64,000 nucleotides of DNA from an uncultured Bacteroides sp. (GCA_900766195.1 CAAFUN010000108.1:1-64000); one strand, 5' to 3'. Shown: positions 27,945 through 37,971, numbered from the stretch's first letter. Notes: a model not told the origin generated them from the letters alone. Program-made: numbers and translations.

Positions 27945-28251
27945 TTCCTACTTTCATAGAGACAAAAAGCAAGAGTTAAAGTAAGGTTTTCTTTACGTTG
28001 TTTGCCTATTTTCATGCAGGTAATAATTCCAGATCAAGCAAGCGGCTGAATTTATTAATAAAAAATACCAAATAATTAGTTTATGCATTGCTCAAATTTG
28101 TATATTCGACCGGAATATGTATTAATATAAGCCATATTATTATAAGATTGGAGAAATCACCTTCCAAGAAACATTAATGGATTCAAGAAACAACTAACAG
28201 ACTTAGATTTCGTCATGTTTGAAGAGGTTAAGTCTACAATGTCATATCACC

Positions 28252-28650
28252 ATGTTTATGCAATACTTAAAGATAGAGTTTATAGTGATCGGTATTGGTT
28301 TGATCTTGTCTTCATGCCAACATAGTCAAAAAGCAACGGTCAATGAGGAACAATGTGTAATGGCGGACACAGGAAACATTCATCAAGTAATAGATAGCAC
28401 CCGATTGACCAAAGAACTTGAAAAGGTGCAGAAGTTGATGGTGAAATATTTGAAAGTAGAGAATAACCATTTCGTAATGCCATTAACCAAAGAGGAGTTT
28501 CAGCAACATGGAATATCCGATCATTACTACAAGCAAATGATGGATGATATTGAAAGAGCAAACCGCTGCATCGACTCCCTAAATATAAAGGACACAAAAA
28601 AGATGCTACAGGAATCCTATCGAGATTTGTATGATTTACAAACCAAATAG
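28252..28650 (+). CDS. Small putative lipoprotein
   Basis: From ATG 28252 the product is 132 residues; ATG 28258 is an equally good start, and the frame is open to a TTG at 28219. The N-terminus is a hydrophobic helix (FIVIGIGLILSSC) with a lipobox-like LSSC near residue 21. The mature part is polar, helical and rich in Lys, Glu and Asp, with a C-terminal coiled-coil look (about 60-130). I do not recognise a family. It sits alone between the repeat-rich region and a hairpin at 28698-28733. Confidence 0.6.
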   Translation: MFMQYLKIEFIVIGIGLILSSCQHSQKATVNEEQCVMADTGNIHQVIDSTRLTKELEKVQKLMVKYLKVENNHFVMPLTKEEFQQHGISDHYYKQMMDDIERANRCIDSLNIKDTKKMLQESYRDLYDLQTK

Positions 28651-28697
28651 TTTACTCAATATTCATTCTGCTTATTTTCATCTTTCACACCTTTTAT

Positions 28698-28733
28698 GTG
28701 CGGAAAGTGTATAATTAATCACATTTTCCGCAC
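28698..28733. terminator. Hairpin between convergent genes
   Basis: GTGCGGAAA (28698-28706) pairs with TTTCCGCAC (28725-28733), and TGT/ACA can extend the stem. It lies between the small lipoprotein gene and the minus-strand helicase gene. Confidence 0.55.
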
Positions 28734-28778
28734 GTACCAATGCCAAAATACTGATTCTTCACAAGAAAGCAAAGGATT

Positions 28779-30197
28779 TTATCTAATTTGTGCCTCGGGA
28801 TAATTGACTAAGTAGAGTGTTCCCGTGGCACGGGTGAAAGCGGTATACAGCCAGCGAAAATAATCGGGAGTAAGGTATTCATCTTTCATATAGCCTTGGT
28901 CGAGGAAGACATTTTTCCATTGCCCACCCTGCGCCTTATGGCAAGTGACGGCGTAGGCATACTTCACCTGCAAGGCGTTGTAATGTGAATCAGCTTTCAT
29001 CTTCTTCATCCGGTCGCGCTTCAATGGAATGTCGGCATAGTCTTCAAGGACAGCATAGAACAAACGGTCATTGTCAGCCTTCGACAAAGCAGGGGCATCA
29101 CTATGGAGTGCATCGAGCAATAGATTCGCCTCCAGTTCAAAATCATCATGATCGGGAAAGGCCAGCAACACTTCGGCAAAGCGGAAACCATAGAGATCGC
29201 GCATGCGACGAACACGACGCAGCACAGCTATCTCACCGTTGGCTATGAAGTCCATCTCTTTGCTCTTTTCCGTCCAATAGTAATTGTTACGGGCCACCAT
29301 AAGCAGATCGCCGGTGCTTAGTTCTTCTTCCCGCCAAAGGATCTGCGCTCTTATACCTTTATTATAGATATTAGCCCGCTTATTGGAACGGCACACCACA
29401 ATAGTCTCATCCATCCCATCGCGATCATAACAGGTAGAAAGGGTTTCAATCAGTTCATCACCGGGAAGTGCTTTAATATCGGCAAAGCCGGATATCTTTA
29501 TCTTAGGCAACGACTCGCACTTGTCTCGGGAAATGAGTTCCCTCAAGCGGGTAGCATTCCACAAGATGCCTGAACTCTGTACCTGCCTCACCACCTGCGT
29601 CAACGTCATTTCATGCACCGCCAAGCCGTATCCTTCAAATGCAGCGGGAGATAAAGCAGGGCTCAACTCCTCTCCCACCGGAGGAAGCTGGGCGGTATCA
29701 CCCATAAGAAGTAACTTGCATCCCATGCCGGAATAGACAAATTGCACCAGATCGTCCAGCAATCGTCCGGTACCAAACATACTGCCTGACAAGCCTTCGT
29801 TCGAGATCATAGAGGCCTCATCAACAAGATATAAGGTATGCGTAGTCAGATTGTCATTGACGGAGAAGTTAGCCGTTTCATTGGAGAAAGACTGCTGCCG
29901 GTAGATCTTCTTGTGAATGGTGAAAGCCGGATGACCGGCATAAGCAGCAAATACTTTAGCCGCACGCCCCGTAGGAGCCAACAGTACGGACTTTTGCTGA
30001 AGCTTATCCAGCGTCTGCACTAAAGCACCTACTAATGAGGTCTTTCCCGTACCGGCATATCCCCGCAAAAGGAACACTGCCTCTGTGCTGGGCGATGATA
30101 TGAAATCGGCCAACTTACCTATTGCCACATCCTGTTCATCTGTGGGTTGATAGGGAAAAACATCCTTTATCAGCTTGCCTAAATAATCGTTTATCAT
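28779..30197 (-). CDS. RecD-like ATP-dependent DNA helicase (AAA/UvrD_C_2)
   Basis: A 472-residue superfamily 1 helicase. Walker A GYAGTGKTS is at about 46-54 and Walker B LYLVDEASMIS near 140-150. Motif III is LLLMGDTAQLPPVGEE, and the C-terminal UvrD_C_2 region has YAVTCHKAQGGQWKNVFLD and the final motif RWLYTAFTRATGTLYLV. It lacks the N-terminal domains of RecD2 and of exonuclease V, so it is a short stand-alone helicase common in Bacteroidetes. I chose ATG 30197 (MINDYLGKL) over a TTG eight codons upstream. It is divergent from the DUF3822 gene. Confidence 0.9.
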   Translation of the reverse strand: MINDYLGKLIKDVFPYQPTDEQDVAIGKLADFISSPSTEAVFLLRGYAGTGKTSLVGALVQTLDKLQQKSVLLAPTGRAAKVFAAYAGHPAFTIHKKIYRQQSFSNETANFSVNDNLTTHTLYLVDEASMISNEGLSGSMFGTGRLLDDLVQFVYSGMGCKLLLMGDTAQLPPVGEELSPALSPAAFEGYGLAVHEMTLTQVVRQVQSSGILWNATRLRELISRDKCESLPKIKISGFADIKALPGDELIETLSTCYDRDGMDETIVVCRSNKRANIYNKGIRAQILWREEELSTGDLLMVARNNYYWTEKSKEMDFIANGEIAVLRRVRRMRDLYGFRFAEVLLAFPDHDDFELEANLLLDALHSDAPALSKADNDRLFYAVLEDYADIPLKRDRMKKMKADSHYNALQVKYAYAVTCHKAQGGQWKNVFLDQGYMKDEYLTPDYFRWLYTAFTRATGTLYLVNYPEAQIR

Positions 30198-30322
30198 ATA
30201 CTCAGCGGGAAAAACGAGCAAAAACTATCGTCATTAGAATTATTTTTATAAATTCGCGGTACGAATATAAACCAAAAAAGCATATCTTTCACGAAAATGC
30301 GCTTGCTGTTTTCGGAAAAATT

Positions 30323-31099
30323 ATGGAAACAATAGATTTTAGTAAATCGGAACAATACACCTTGTCCATACGTCTGAGTACAGATTGCTTTATGCTTTCT
30401 GTATACAATCCTATCAGTGGTGAGAATTTTACATTTACCGAATGGAGTGTGGATGAGACATTGTCTTTGACGGCCAATCTTAAAAAGATGTTCCGTGAAC
30501 TGGAATGGATATCACACACCTTCCGCCGTGTTAATATTCTTATGGCAGATAAACGCTTTGCTCTTGTACCACTTGAGTTTTTTGAAGATGAACAGACGGA
30601 AATGTTGTTTTATCACAGTCACTCTGCTCGTGAAAATGAATTGGTGCAATACAACATCTTACGCAAGAACAATGCTGTAGTATTGTTTGGCATGGATAAA
30701 AGTGCTTGCAACTTCTTAAAAGATAAATATCCGGACTGTAGATTCTATGCTCAGGCTAGTTCTCTCATTGAAGCCTTTGCAGCCAAATGCCGTTTGGGGA
30801 ACAGTAGGAAGATGTACGTCAATCTGCGTGAGAGAGGTATAGATCTTTTTTGTTATGACCGCGGACGCTTGCTTCTTGCAAACTCTTTTGAATGCCGCGA
30901 AACTGCAGACCGCATCTATTATCTACTGTATTCATGGAAACAATTAGGATTTGAAGCAGAGCGCGACGAGCTACATCTAAGCGGAAACTTATCCGATAAA
31001 GAAAGTCTCCTGCCCGAGTTGAAGAAATATATCCGGCAGGTTTATATCATGACCCCATCTTCTAATATTGATTTACGTTCTATAGTGCAATGCGAGTAA
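30323..31099 (+). CDS. DUF3822 family protein
   Basis: A 258-residue soluble protein starting at ATG 30323 (METIDFSKSEQYTLSIRLS). The frame is open further upstream, into the divergent helicase gene, but that part has no plausible start and the family normally begins with a sentence like this one. The sequence has the alternating strands expected of an actin-like (ASKHA) fold, and family members sit next to rsmD in Bacteroidales, as here with a 10-bp overlap. Function is unknown. No catalytic motif is obvious. Confidence 0.85.
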   Translation: METIDFSKSEQYTLSIRLSTDCFMLSVYNPISGENFTFTEWSVDETLSLTANLKKMFRELEWISHTFRRVNILMADKRFALVPLEFFEDEQTEMLFYHSHSARENELVQYNILRKNNAVVLFGMDKSACNFLKDKYPDCRFYAQASSLIEAFAAKCRLGNSRKMYVNLRERGIDLFCYDRGRLLLANSFECRETADRIYYLLYSWKQLGFEAERDELHLSGNLSDKESLLPELKKYIRQVYIMTPSSNIDLRSIVQCE

Positions 31100-31632
31100 T
31101 AAGCGGAATATATAAACGAAGAAGGTTTGACGTACCTCACACATTCAAGGCGCGCCCTACCACTGATTTTGCTAAAGAGAATCTGTTTAATGTCCTATCC
31201 AATTATATGGACTTTACAGACAACGTAACGGCACTCGATCTGTTTGCCGGCACCGGAAGCATCAGCATTGAACTGGTATCCCGCGGATGCGATCATGTGG
31301 TTAGTGTAGAGCAAGACCGTAATCATCATGCGTTTATTTGCAAAGTGATGAATGAAGTAAAAGCAGACAATTGGTTACCGATAAGAGGTGATGTTTTCAA
31401 ATTCATAAAAGGCGGTAACAAAGCATTCGACTTCATTTTTGCTGATCCACCTTATGACTTACGGGAACTTGCCACAATACCCGACCTGATTTTTCAGAAC
31501 AATATGTTAAAAGCGGACGGACTCTTTGTACTGGAACATGGCAAAACCAATCAATTTGAAGATCATCCCTGCTTTATAGAGCAAAGAGTCTATGGCAGTG
31601 TGCACTTTTCTTTCTTTAGAAAAAGCGAATAA
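31090..31632 (+). CDS. rsmD: 16S rRNA (guanine(966)-N(2))-methyltransferase
   Basis: A 180-residue SAM-dependent methyltransferase acting on G966 of 16S rRNA. The N-terminal MRVISGIYKRRRFDVP and RPTTDFAKENLFNVLSN are typical. Motif I is ALDLFAGTGSISIELVSRG (about 48-66), and the catalytic DPPYDL (about 122-127) is the N-methyltransferase motif IV. Length is normal. It overlaps the DUF3822 gene by 10 bp, so translation is likely coupled. It converges on the cardiolipin synthase gene, whose 3' end is 17 bp away. Confidence 0.94.
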   Translation: MRVISGIYKRRRFDVPHTFKARPTTDFAKENLFNVLSNYMDFTDNVTALDLFAGTGSISIELVSRGCDHVVSVEQDRNHHAFICKVMNEVKADNWLPIRGDVFKFIKGGNKAFDFIFADPPYDLRELATIPDLIFQNNMLKADGLFVLEHGKTNQFEDHPCFIEQRVYGSVHFSFFRKSE

Positions 31633-31649
31633 AGAGTAGATATGAGCAG

Positions 31650-33086
31650 TTATAATAATGGGGACATCAACCGGACAACACTCTCTTTTACTTTCTGACG
31701 CCATGGTCGTTTTTCCCAATTCTTAAGGAAAATGCTGGTACATTCCCGTTGGTCGGACAGAAAGATTTCGCGCACTTGCAAGGCCGTTTCCATATCATAG
31801 ATAAAAGCATTGACCTCAAAGTTGTGTTCAAAGCTACGAAAGTCGACATTGGTAGATCCCACTGTGCAAAATTCATCATCGGAAACCATCAGCTTGGAAT
31901 GCAGAAATCCCTTCTTGTAGAAATAGACCTTTACCCCTGCCCGAAGAACATCGGCCAAATAAGAACAAGAGCCTAAGTGAGCTATACGACTATCGGCCCG
32001 CATTGGTAGCATTAACCTGACATCTACACCGGCTAATGCAGCCGTTTGTAAAGCCGTCAATATAGGTTCATTAGGCAAGAAATACGGTGTTTGAATATAA
32101 AAGTATTTTCGGGCGTTTGCAATAGCCATAACCAATCCTTGCATAATTTCTTTCCATGGTCCAACAGGTTCGCTAGTTACAATTTGCACCAACGAGGAAC
32201 CATAAATATCCAGCTTAGGGAAGTAACTGGAAGCAGTGATCAAGGTACGATCTACAAAATACCAATCAAGCAAGAAAGTTGTTTGTAAACCATGCACAGC
32301 TTTTCCTTCGAGCAAAAGATGAGTATCTCGCCAGATTCCCCACGAAACTCCGCGTACATAGCGTACAGCCAAATTCATTCCACCTACAAAGCCAATACGT
32401 CCGTCAATAACTACTATTTTTCGGTGGTTGCGATAATTCACCTTACTGGTGAAAAGAGGAAAGCGAACTTTCAAGAAACTGCGAACCTCAATACCCTCCG
32501 AACGCATGTCATCAAAAAAATGATTCGGCACATGCCAACATCCCACATCATCATAAATGACCCGTACTTCAACTCCTTCACGGGCTTTATCTATGAGTGC
32601 ATCCCGCACTAGACGGCCGATAGCATCATCTTCAAAAATGTAAGATTCCAAATGAATATGCTTTGTCGCTTTTTTCAATTCCCGCAGCAACGACTGCAAC
32701 ATAGACAATCCGCCGGTATAGGTTTCCACCCGATTGCCTTCGAAAGGAAATGATTGATTAATATCCTGAAAAAGCAAAATCAACCGGTTGTAATTAACAG
32801 GAAGAGTACATGATTCTTGAGCCATATACTCTGCCATAGGCTTCTTTAACAAGCGATTATAGCTCTTCTTGCTAATGATTCGCTCCCGTCGTTGACTACG
32901 TCCGAAAAAGAAATAAAAAATGATTCCAACAACGGGTAAAAAAGTCAAGATCAATATCCACGACAAAGTTTTTACCGGATTTCTGTTGTCGAGAACAATA
33001 ACAACAATAATTCCGATAATAACACCAAAATAGAAGAGATCAAATGCAATGCCAGCAATCTGACCAGTTAAGACACTCCAATCCAT
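31650..33086 (-). CDS. cls: Cardiolipin synthase
   Basis: A 478-residue phospholipase D-type enzyme that makes cardiolipin from phosphatidylglycerol. Two transmembrane helices lie at about 12-32 and 42-62 near the N-terminus. Both catalytic HKD motifs are complete: HRKIVVIDGRIGFVGGMN (about 220-237) and HSKLMVSDDEFCTVGSTN (about 394-411). IQTPYFLPNEPI lies between them. The length matches the ClsA group. It is monocistronic; nothing else on this strand is near. Its substrate supply comes through the pathway of CdsA, encoded at 11352-12194. Confidence 0.94.
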   Translation of the reverse strand: MDWSVLTGQIAGIAFDLFYFGVIIGIIVVIVLDNRNPVKTLSWILILTFLPVVGIIFYFFFGRSQRRERIISKKSYNRLLKKPMAEYMAQESCTLPVNYNRLILLFQDINQSFPFEGNRVETYTGGLSMLQSLLRELKKATKHIHLESYIFEDDAIGRLVRDALIDKAREGVEVRVIYDDVGCWHVPNHFFDDMRSEGIEVRSFLKVRFPLFTSKVNYRNHRKIVVIDGRIGFVGGMNLAVRYVRGVSWGIWRDTHLLLEGKAVHGLQTTFLLDWYFVDRTLITASSYFPKLDIYGSSLVQIVTSEPVGPWKEIMQGLVMAIANARKYFYIQTPYFLPNEPILTALQTAALAGVDVRLMLPMRADSRIAHLGSCSYLADVLRAGVKVYFYKKGFLHSKLMVSDDEFCTVGSTNVDFRSFEHNFEVNAFIYDMETALQVREIFLSDQRECTSIFLKNWEKRPWRQKVKESVVRLMSPLL

Positions 33087-33260
33087 GATTTATACTTTTC
33101 TCACAGCTATATTGATATTTTGCCTCTCCATACTTCATGAGCCTTCGCAGAATAGCCTTTGTCAATTTAAGAAAGGAAGATAGAACATCAATGACAAATA
33201 TAAGAAAAGGAAGAATATATTTCACTATCAGTCACACTAATTAACACAGTATCTGCTTAA

Positions 33261-33301
33261 AAAAAATCCCCCTCTACACTCCAATTAATGAGGTAGAGAG
33301 G
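33261..33301 (-). terminator. Terminator after the outer-membrane barrel gene
   Basis: CCTCTAC (33271-33277) pairs with GTAGAGAGG (33293-33301) with one bulge, and on the minus strand a run of T (plus-strand A at 33259-33266) follows the stem. Confidence 0.6.
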
Positions 33302-33334
33302 AACTTCACAAAAACAAGTTAGGGTTGTTTCTTT

Positions 33335-36268
33335 TTAGAAAGGACGACCACCGCCAAATCCACCGGGACGGCCTCCACCAGGGCCTCCAAAGCCAGGACC
33401 ACCAGGACCACCAAAACCAGAACGGCCTTTCATCTTTTCACGCGCTTCTTTGCCACCAAAGATGTTCAAACGATAAACAAAGTGGAGCATGCAATAGCTA
33501 TTTATCCCATTATACTGTGTCACCGAACGTCCTGTAGCGCTCAACGAACGAGTGATATTACTTTGTTGCTTTAAGATGTCATACATTTCAAAGCTAATGG
33601 TAGCAGCACCTTTCAATAGAGTTTGTGCTACTTGAGCATTCCATATTAATTCATTTTTATTCATACTGGCATCTGAATAACCTCTACGACTCTGATTGGC
33701 AATATTGGTAGAAAGGCTCATGCTCCATGGCAAGTTAACATTTGTATTTGCTCCATAAGAGAACGTATAAGGTTTCTGATTATATTCCGGTCGCAATTCA
33801 TTACGCTCGGAGGTATATGAGATAGAACCGTTCAGCCCAAACTCAAACCAATTATTACGAAAACCTGCATTAAATCGCTCACCCAAAGTTAATCCCGTTG
33901 TTGTATTCTTATCTTCATTTTTTTTCATTTGATCAAACAAGTAGGCAACGTTATTCTGATAGTTAACAGTTGAGAAAGTATTTATGGTAAACCGCTTATC
34001 TTTCAAAGCTGTATTGAAACCAAACATCCCGAAAGTACTCCAGTTGCCATTGATGTTTTTAGGAGTAGTAACAGTTACACCGGTTTGATTATTATATTCC
34101 GTACTATTGCTAATACTATTCTGCGTAGCCGAAAAATTCACATGGGCAATAATACTTCGTTGATTCTCCGCATTAAAAGTATTATAGAACATTCTCATAG
34201 AATGGGTAAATGAAGGTTTCAGCCCTGGGTTACCCACCCTAATATTCAAAGGATTGGAATTATCTACAATTGGTAATAAGTCCTCCATACCCGGCTGACT
34301 GCTATTACCACGGTATGTTAAACGCAACTGGCTCACTTTAGAGAAACGGAAGCGCAAGTCCACATTTGGAGAGAAGTTAAATACAGTACGAGTAGTATCT
34401 GTCATATAATCTCCTTTAACATAAGACAATTTAGTGTTTTGCGGTTGGAAAGACATCCCTACACTCAACTGATATTTCTCGCGAATGAAACGTAATGAGA
34501 TAGAAGCATTATGGTTATAATACCGGTATTGAGCATACTTACTTAAACTATCCACAGCATTTTCTTCATAACCATTAGGCAATGGAGATTCTATTCCCCA
34601 ATCGGTAAAGTTCCGCAAATCATAAGTGGTCTTATCACTTTTAGTATATTTATACTGAAACTGATAACTAAGTTGAAGAAATGTAGCCCGGGCAATTGGT
34701 TCACTATATGTCATTTGAGCCATATAATTAAAATTCTTTGTTGGCATGTCAATATACTGATTACGAACCTGTATTGAGTCATTACCCAAATAGTTTTGCA
34801 ACTGATAATAATGGGTTGTAGCCTCAGTATACTGGTCATTGTTATTATTACCATAACCAAAACCACCTCTGAATGTGATATTCCGTCCCTTATTATTTAA
34901 TTTTCTGTTTATCTGGACTGTAGCATCAGTTGATACACTATTGGATTTAGTCAGTCCGTTACTATTTGTTGCATTAACACGTATATTTCTCAAAGGGTCA
35001 TTTGTAGCTATCTGGTCCAAATTAAGATAATCATTAGGATTAGGAACTTTTAGATAAGGATCATCATTAAAAGTACTAGACTCTGAAATAGAACTATTAT
35101 TTGTTTTCCCATAAGAAAAGTTAGGGCGAAAAATAATATTGGTTAATGTATCCGGTTTCCACTCAAGGCGAAAATCGGTATTAAAAGATTTATTCTTATT
35201 CCAGTTGTGCGAGTTAGAATTAGAGTAAGAACTTCCTGTTTGCAAGAAACGTTCGGATGAATTGATACCTGCCACATCTGCATCACTTGAATTAAACCGG
35301 ACACTACCACCCATATCCAACTTAGAGGTCTCTGTCGCAAAATTTAGCCCAAATTCTTTCGGTGCATTCAATCCATTGTTCGGACGCCAACGTGGGCCAC
35401 CTCCTCCACCGGAGAATCCCTGATCATTCACATTGTTGGCTGATCCTATAACTGATATTTGAGTTTTATCTACAAAGCGATTCATCATCCCCCTTCCTAT
35501 ATATCGATCATGACTACCTACAGCTGCATCAAAATTACCAAACCAACCTTGATTCATTCCTTTCTTTACTGTAAGATCAAGCACCGTTTCCTCATCTCCA
35601 TCATCAATTCCAGTAATTCGCGCCAGATCAGACTTCTTATCATATGTCTTGAGCTTGTCAATCATATCTACAGGCAAATTCTTCAATCCGGTTTTCACAT
35701 CGCCTCCAAAGAACTCTTTACCATCAACCATAATTTTCTTCACATCCTTACCATTGATCTTTATATTACCATCATCATCCACCTCAGCTCCCGGGAGTTT
35801 CTTAACCAACTCTTCCAGCATCGCCCCCTGTGGAGTACGATAAGCTGAAGAATTATAGACCAAAGTATCTTCCACTGCCTGAACTTGCGGTGCTTCAGCA
35901 GTAACCACTGCCTCGGACAGTAATACTGCATCCACTTTCAAAGAAATAGTACCCACATTTTTATTAGGAACAGATGAAGTCAGTTGCAAGGGCAAAAGCC
36001 TGTTCTGAAATCCCACATAAGATACTTTAAGAAGATAGCTTCCTGCTTTCACCTTTTTTGGTAAAGCAAAGTTTCCGTTTTGAGAAGTCATCGCACCCGT
36101 TATAAAAGTACTATCCGGTAGTGATAGCAACTGAACAGAAGCCTGTATGGCAGGCTCTTTTGTATCCGCCTCAATAACATGTCCCGATACTGCAATAGCT
36201 GCACTCTGTGAGAAGGCGGAAAAAGTTGCCAGCAACAACATTGCCACCCCGGCAATCATTTTTTTCAT
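33335..36268 (-). CDS. Outer-membrane beta-barrel protein, TonB-dependent receptor-like, with Gly-rich tail
   Basis: A 977-residue protein. A signal peptide (MKKMIAGVAMLLLATFSAFSQS) is followed by a carboxypeptidase-regulatory-like domain (about 26-110), a plug-like region (about 115-230, with KLPGAEVDDDGNIKINGKDVKKIMVDG), and a long barrel of the OMP_b-brl_3 type. The last 30 residues are a Gly/Pro/Arg/Phe repeat (GFGGPGG, GGGRPGGFGGGRP) after the barrel. No clear TonB box or SusD partner is present, so its substrate is unknown. Related Bacteroidetes proteins carry such tails. It is monocistronic, with a hairpin behind it. Confidence 0.87.
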   Translation of the reverse strand: MKKMIAGVAMLLLATFSAFSQSAAIAVSGHVIEADTKEPAIQASVQLLSLPDSTFITGAMTSQNGNFALPKKVKAGSYLLKVSYVGFQNRLLPLQLTSSVPNKNVGTISLKVDAVLLSEAVVTAEAPQVQAVEDTLVYNSSAYRTPQGAMLEELVKKLPGAEVDDDGNIKINGKDVKKIMVDGKEFFGGDVKTGLKNLPVDMIDKLKTYDKKSDLARITGIDDGDEETVLDLTVKKGMNQGWFGNFDAAVGSHDRYIGRGMMNRFVDKTQISVIGSANNVNDQGFSGGGGGPRWRPNNGLNAPKEFGLNFATETSKLDMGGSVRFNSSDADVAGINSSERFLQTGSSYSNSNSHNWNKNKSFNTDFRLEWKPDTLTNIIFRPNFSYGKTNNSSISESSTFNDDPYLKVPNPNDYLNLDQIATNDPLRNIRVNATNSNGLTKSNSVSTDATVQINRKLNNKGRNITFRGGFGYGNNNNDQYTEATTHYYQLQNYLGNDSIQVRNQYIDMPTKNFNYMAQMTYSEPIARATFLQLSYQFQYKYTKSDKTTYDLRNFTDWGIESPLPNGYEENAVDSLSKYAQYRYYNHNASISLRFIREKYQLSVGMSFQPQNTKLSYVKGDYMTDTTRTVFNFSPNVDLRFRFSKVSQLRLTYRGNSSQPGMEDLLPIVDNSNPLNIRVGNPGLKPSFTHSMRMFYNTFNAENQRSIIAHVNFSATQNSISNSTEYNNQTGVTVTTPKNINGNWSTFGMFGFNTALKDKRFTINTFSTVNYQNNVAYLFDQMKKNEDKNTTTGLTLGERFNAGFRNNWFEFGLNGSISYTSERNELRPEYNQKPYTFSYGANTNVNLPWSMSLSTNIANQSRRGYSDASMNKNELIWNAQVAQTLLKGAATISFEMYDILKQQSNITRSLSATGRSVTQYNGINSYCMLHFVYRLNIFGGKEAREKMKGRSGFGGPGGPGFGGPGGGRPGGFGGGRPF

Positions 36269-36715
36269 TTGTTCATATTTAATAAGTCAACACTCAATCT
36301 TTCTTTTTATACTGTTTGATTTGACGCATATTGTGCGTAAAAGTTTAATTTACTAGTAACAAATTTCTGAATATTATTGATTATTATGTAAAAAAACAAA
36401 TGGCAAGTCTTTATTTCCATACAGATTATCAATCTTAATTTCTGATAATCAAGCATTAGGAATCATATCATCAAATAGAATAAAAAAAACCACCAGTAGC
36501 TTATATATACTAATTAAAGGCCAAGAATTAATTGAGCTACTATCATTTTCACCAAGAATATCGGCACTTTTAAGGCAATCTGTGTCTAAAACCTTAATTT
36601 TACCTGTATCTTTGTCAACTGAAAGAAAATTAAAAGTTATAATACTGCTCTGCATACATGCTTTATAGACCAGATCTATATTGCTACAACATGAGCCGCC
36701 AAACTAAAAGTTTTT
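36269..36715 (+). other. AT-rich intergenic region with possible aroB promoter
   Basis: About 450 bp between divergent genes. TATCTTTG at 36607-36614 fits a plus-strand -7 box and would give a leader of about 95 nt before aroB. The rest is AT-rich with no recognisable gene; a 68-residue minus-strand frame at 36449-36655 has no support. Confidence 0.45.
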
Positions 36716-37771
36716 ATGAGTAAACAAGATATTATACTGTGCGAAAGTTTACAAAAGACATTAACGCACATCCTACAACAATGTTCTTTCGATAAATTAT
36801 ATGTTCTAACTGATGAACATACCCACACGCTCTGTCTCCCACAGTTAAGAGATTCACTTCCTCAAGCCAATGAAATCATTATAGGCTCAGGCGATGTACA
36901 CAAAACATTGGATACTCTTGCATCTGTGTGGCAATATTTAAGCGAAGAAGGAGCATCACGTCACTCCTTACTGATCAATCTGGGAGGAGGAATGGTTACA
37001 GATTTAGGTGGTTTTGCCGCTTCTACCTTTAAGAGGGGCATAACTTACATCAATATACCAACCACATTACTTGCCATGGTAGATGCCGCCGTAGGAGGTA
37101 AAACAGGTGTAAACTTCAACGGATTAAAAAATGAAATAGGTGTATTTTCACCTGCTGCTTATGTCATTCTAGAAACAGAGTTTCTTCGCAGTCTTGATGC
37201 TCAGAATTTTTTCTCCGGATATGCCGAGATGCTTAAACATGGCTTGATTAGTACCACGGAACATTGGGCAGAACTATTAGCTTTTGACACTGAAAAGATT
37301 GATTATACCGAATTGAAAGATTTGGTAGGACGTTCGGTACAGGTAAAAGAACAAATTGTAGCGGAAGATCCTTTGGAACATGGTATTCGTAAAGCATTAA
37401 ATTTGGGTCACACCGTGGGGCATGCTTTCGAAAGTCTAGCACTGGCTCAGCAACAACCCGTCTTACACGGCTATGCCGTAGCATGGGGAATTGTTTGCGA
37501 ACTTTACCTTTCCCATATAAAGGTCGGTTTTCCTGCTGACAAAATGCGTCAAACCATACAGTTCATTCGCCAGAATTATGGAAGTTATCTATTTGATTGC
37601 AAACAATATGACAAGCTATATGAACTAATGAAACATGACAAGAAGAATACAGACGGAGTAATTAATTTCACCTTATTAAAACAGATTGGTGACATCAGCC
37701 TCAACGAAACAGCAGATAAAGATACCATATTTCAGATGTTCGACTTCTATCGTGAATGCATGGGTCAATAA
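36716..37771 (+). CDS. aroB: 3-dehydroquinate synthase
   Basis: A 351-residue NAD- and metal-dependent enzyme of the shikimate pathway, converting DAHP to 3-dehydroquinate. GSGDVHKTLDTLASVW and LINLGGGMVTDLGGFAASTFKRGITYINIPTTLLAMVDAAVGGKTGVNF (about 85-133) form the conserved nucleotide and substrate site. GYAEMLKHGLI (about 170-180) and LNLGHTVGHAFE (about 229-240) supply the metal-binding Glu and His residues. Length is normal. Start ATG 36716 gives the usual N-terminus. It is followed by tRNA-Pro, which has its own promoter. Confidence 0.96.
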   Translation: MSKQDIILCESLQKTLTHILQQCSFDKLYVLTDEHTHTLCLPQLRDSLPQANEIIIGSGDVHKTLDTLASVWQYLSEEGASRHSLLINLGGGMVTDLGGFAASTFKRGITYINIPTTLLAMVDAAVGGKTGVNFNGLKNEIGVFSPAAYVILETEFLRSLDAQNFFSGYAEMLKHGLISTTEHWAELLAFDTEKIDYTELKDLVGRSVQVKEQIVAEDPLEHGIRKALNLGHTVGHAFESLALAQQQPVLHGYAVAWGIVCELYLSHIKVGFPADKMRQTIQFIRQNYGSYLFDCKQYDKLYELMKHDKKNTDGVINFTLLKQIGDISLNETADKDTIFQMFDFYRECMGQ

Positions 37772-37846
37772 ATCTAACGTCATCATATCCGACAGTATTT
37801 TGCAAGAAAAGCGCAAGAAAGAAACAAGAATTTAGTTCTTTAAACA

Positions 37847-37877
37847 TTTGCATTTTAAAAATAAAGCAGTACTTTTG
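37847..37877 (+). promoter_or_regulatory. Promoter for tRNA-Pro
   Basis: TTTG (37847-37850) and TACTTTTG (37870-37877) are separated by 19 bp, a full match to the Bacteroides consensus, with the tRNA starting 12 bp later. Confidence 0.75.
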
Positions 37878-37888
37878 CATCCGCAATT

Positions 37889-37963
37889 CGGGGTGTAGCT
37901 CAGCCCGGTTAGAGTACTCGTCTGGGGGGCGAGTGGTCGCTGGTTCGAATCCAGTCACCCCGA
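37889..37963 (+). tRNA. tRNA-Pro (anticodon GGG)
   Basis: The acceptor stem CGGGGTG/CACCCCG closes a cloverleaf with D arm GCTCAGCCCGGTTAGAGT. The anticodon stem-loop CTCGT-CTGGGGG-GCGAG gives anticodon GGG, and the T arm is GCTGGTTCGAATCCAGT. CCA is not encoded. A promoter precedes and a terminator follows. Confidence 0.94.
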
Positions 37964-37971
37964 CTAACCGT

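Larger units (their letters stand above)
27451..28251. other. Repeat-rich 800-bp intergenic region
   Basis: No convincing gene lies here. It holds repeated CCTACAC/GTGTAGG motifs (27484-27588), a 96-nt palindromic element (27849-27944) and AT-rich DNA. A minus-strand open frame at 27749-28015 crosses the palindromic element and looks accidental. Confidence 0.7.

Noticed and set aside
30122..30322. N-terminal extension of the DUF3822 gene into the helicase region
   Set aside because: The extension overlaps the divergent helicase gene, shows no family similarity and lacks a ribosome binding site; ATG 30323 gives a normal N-terminus.
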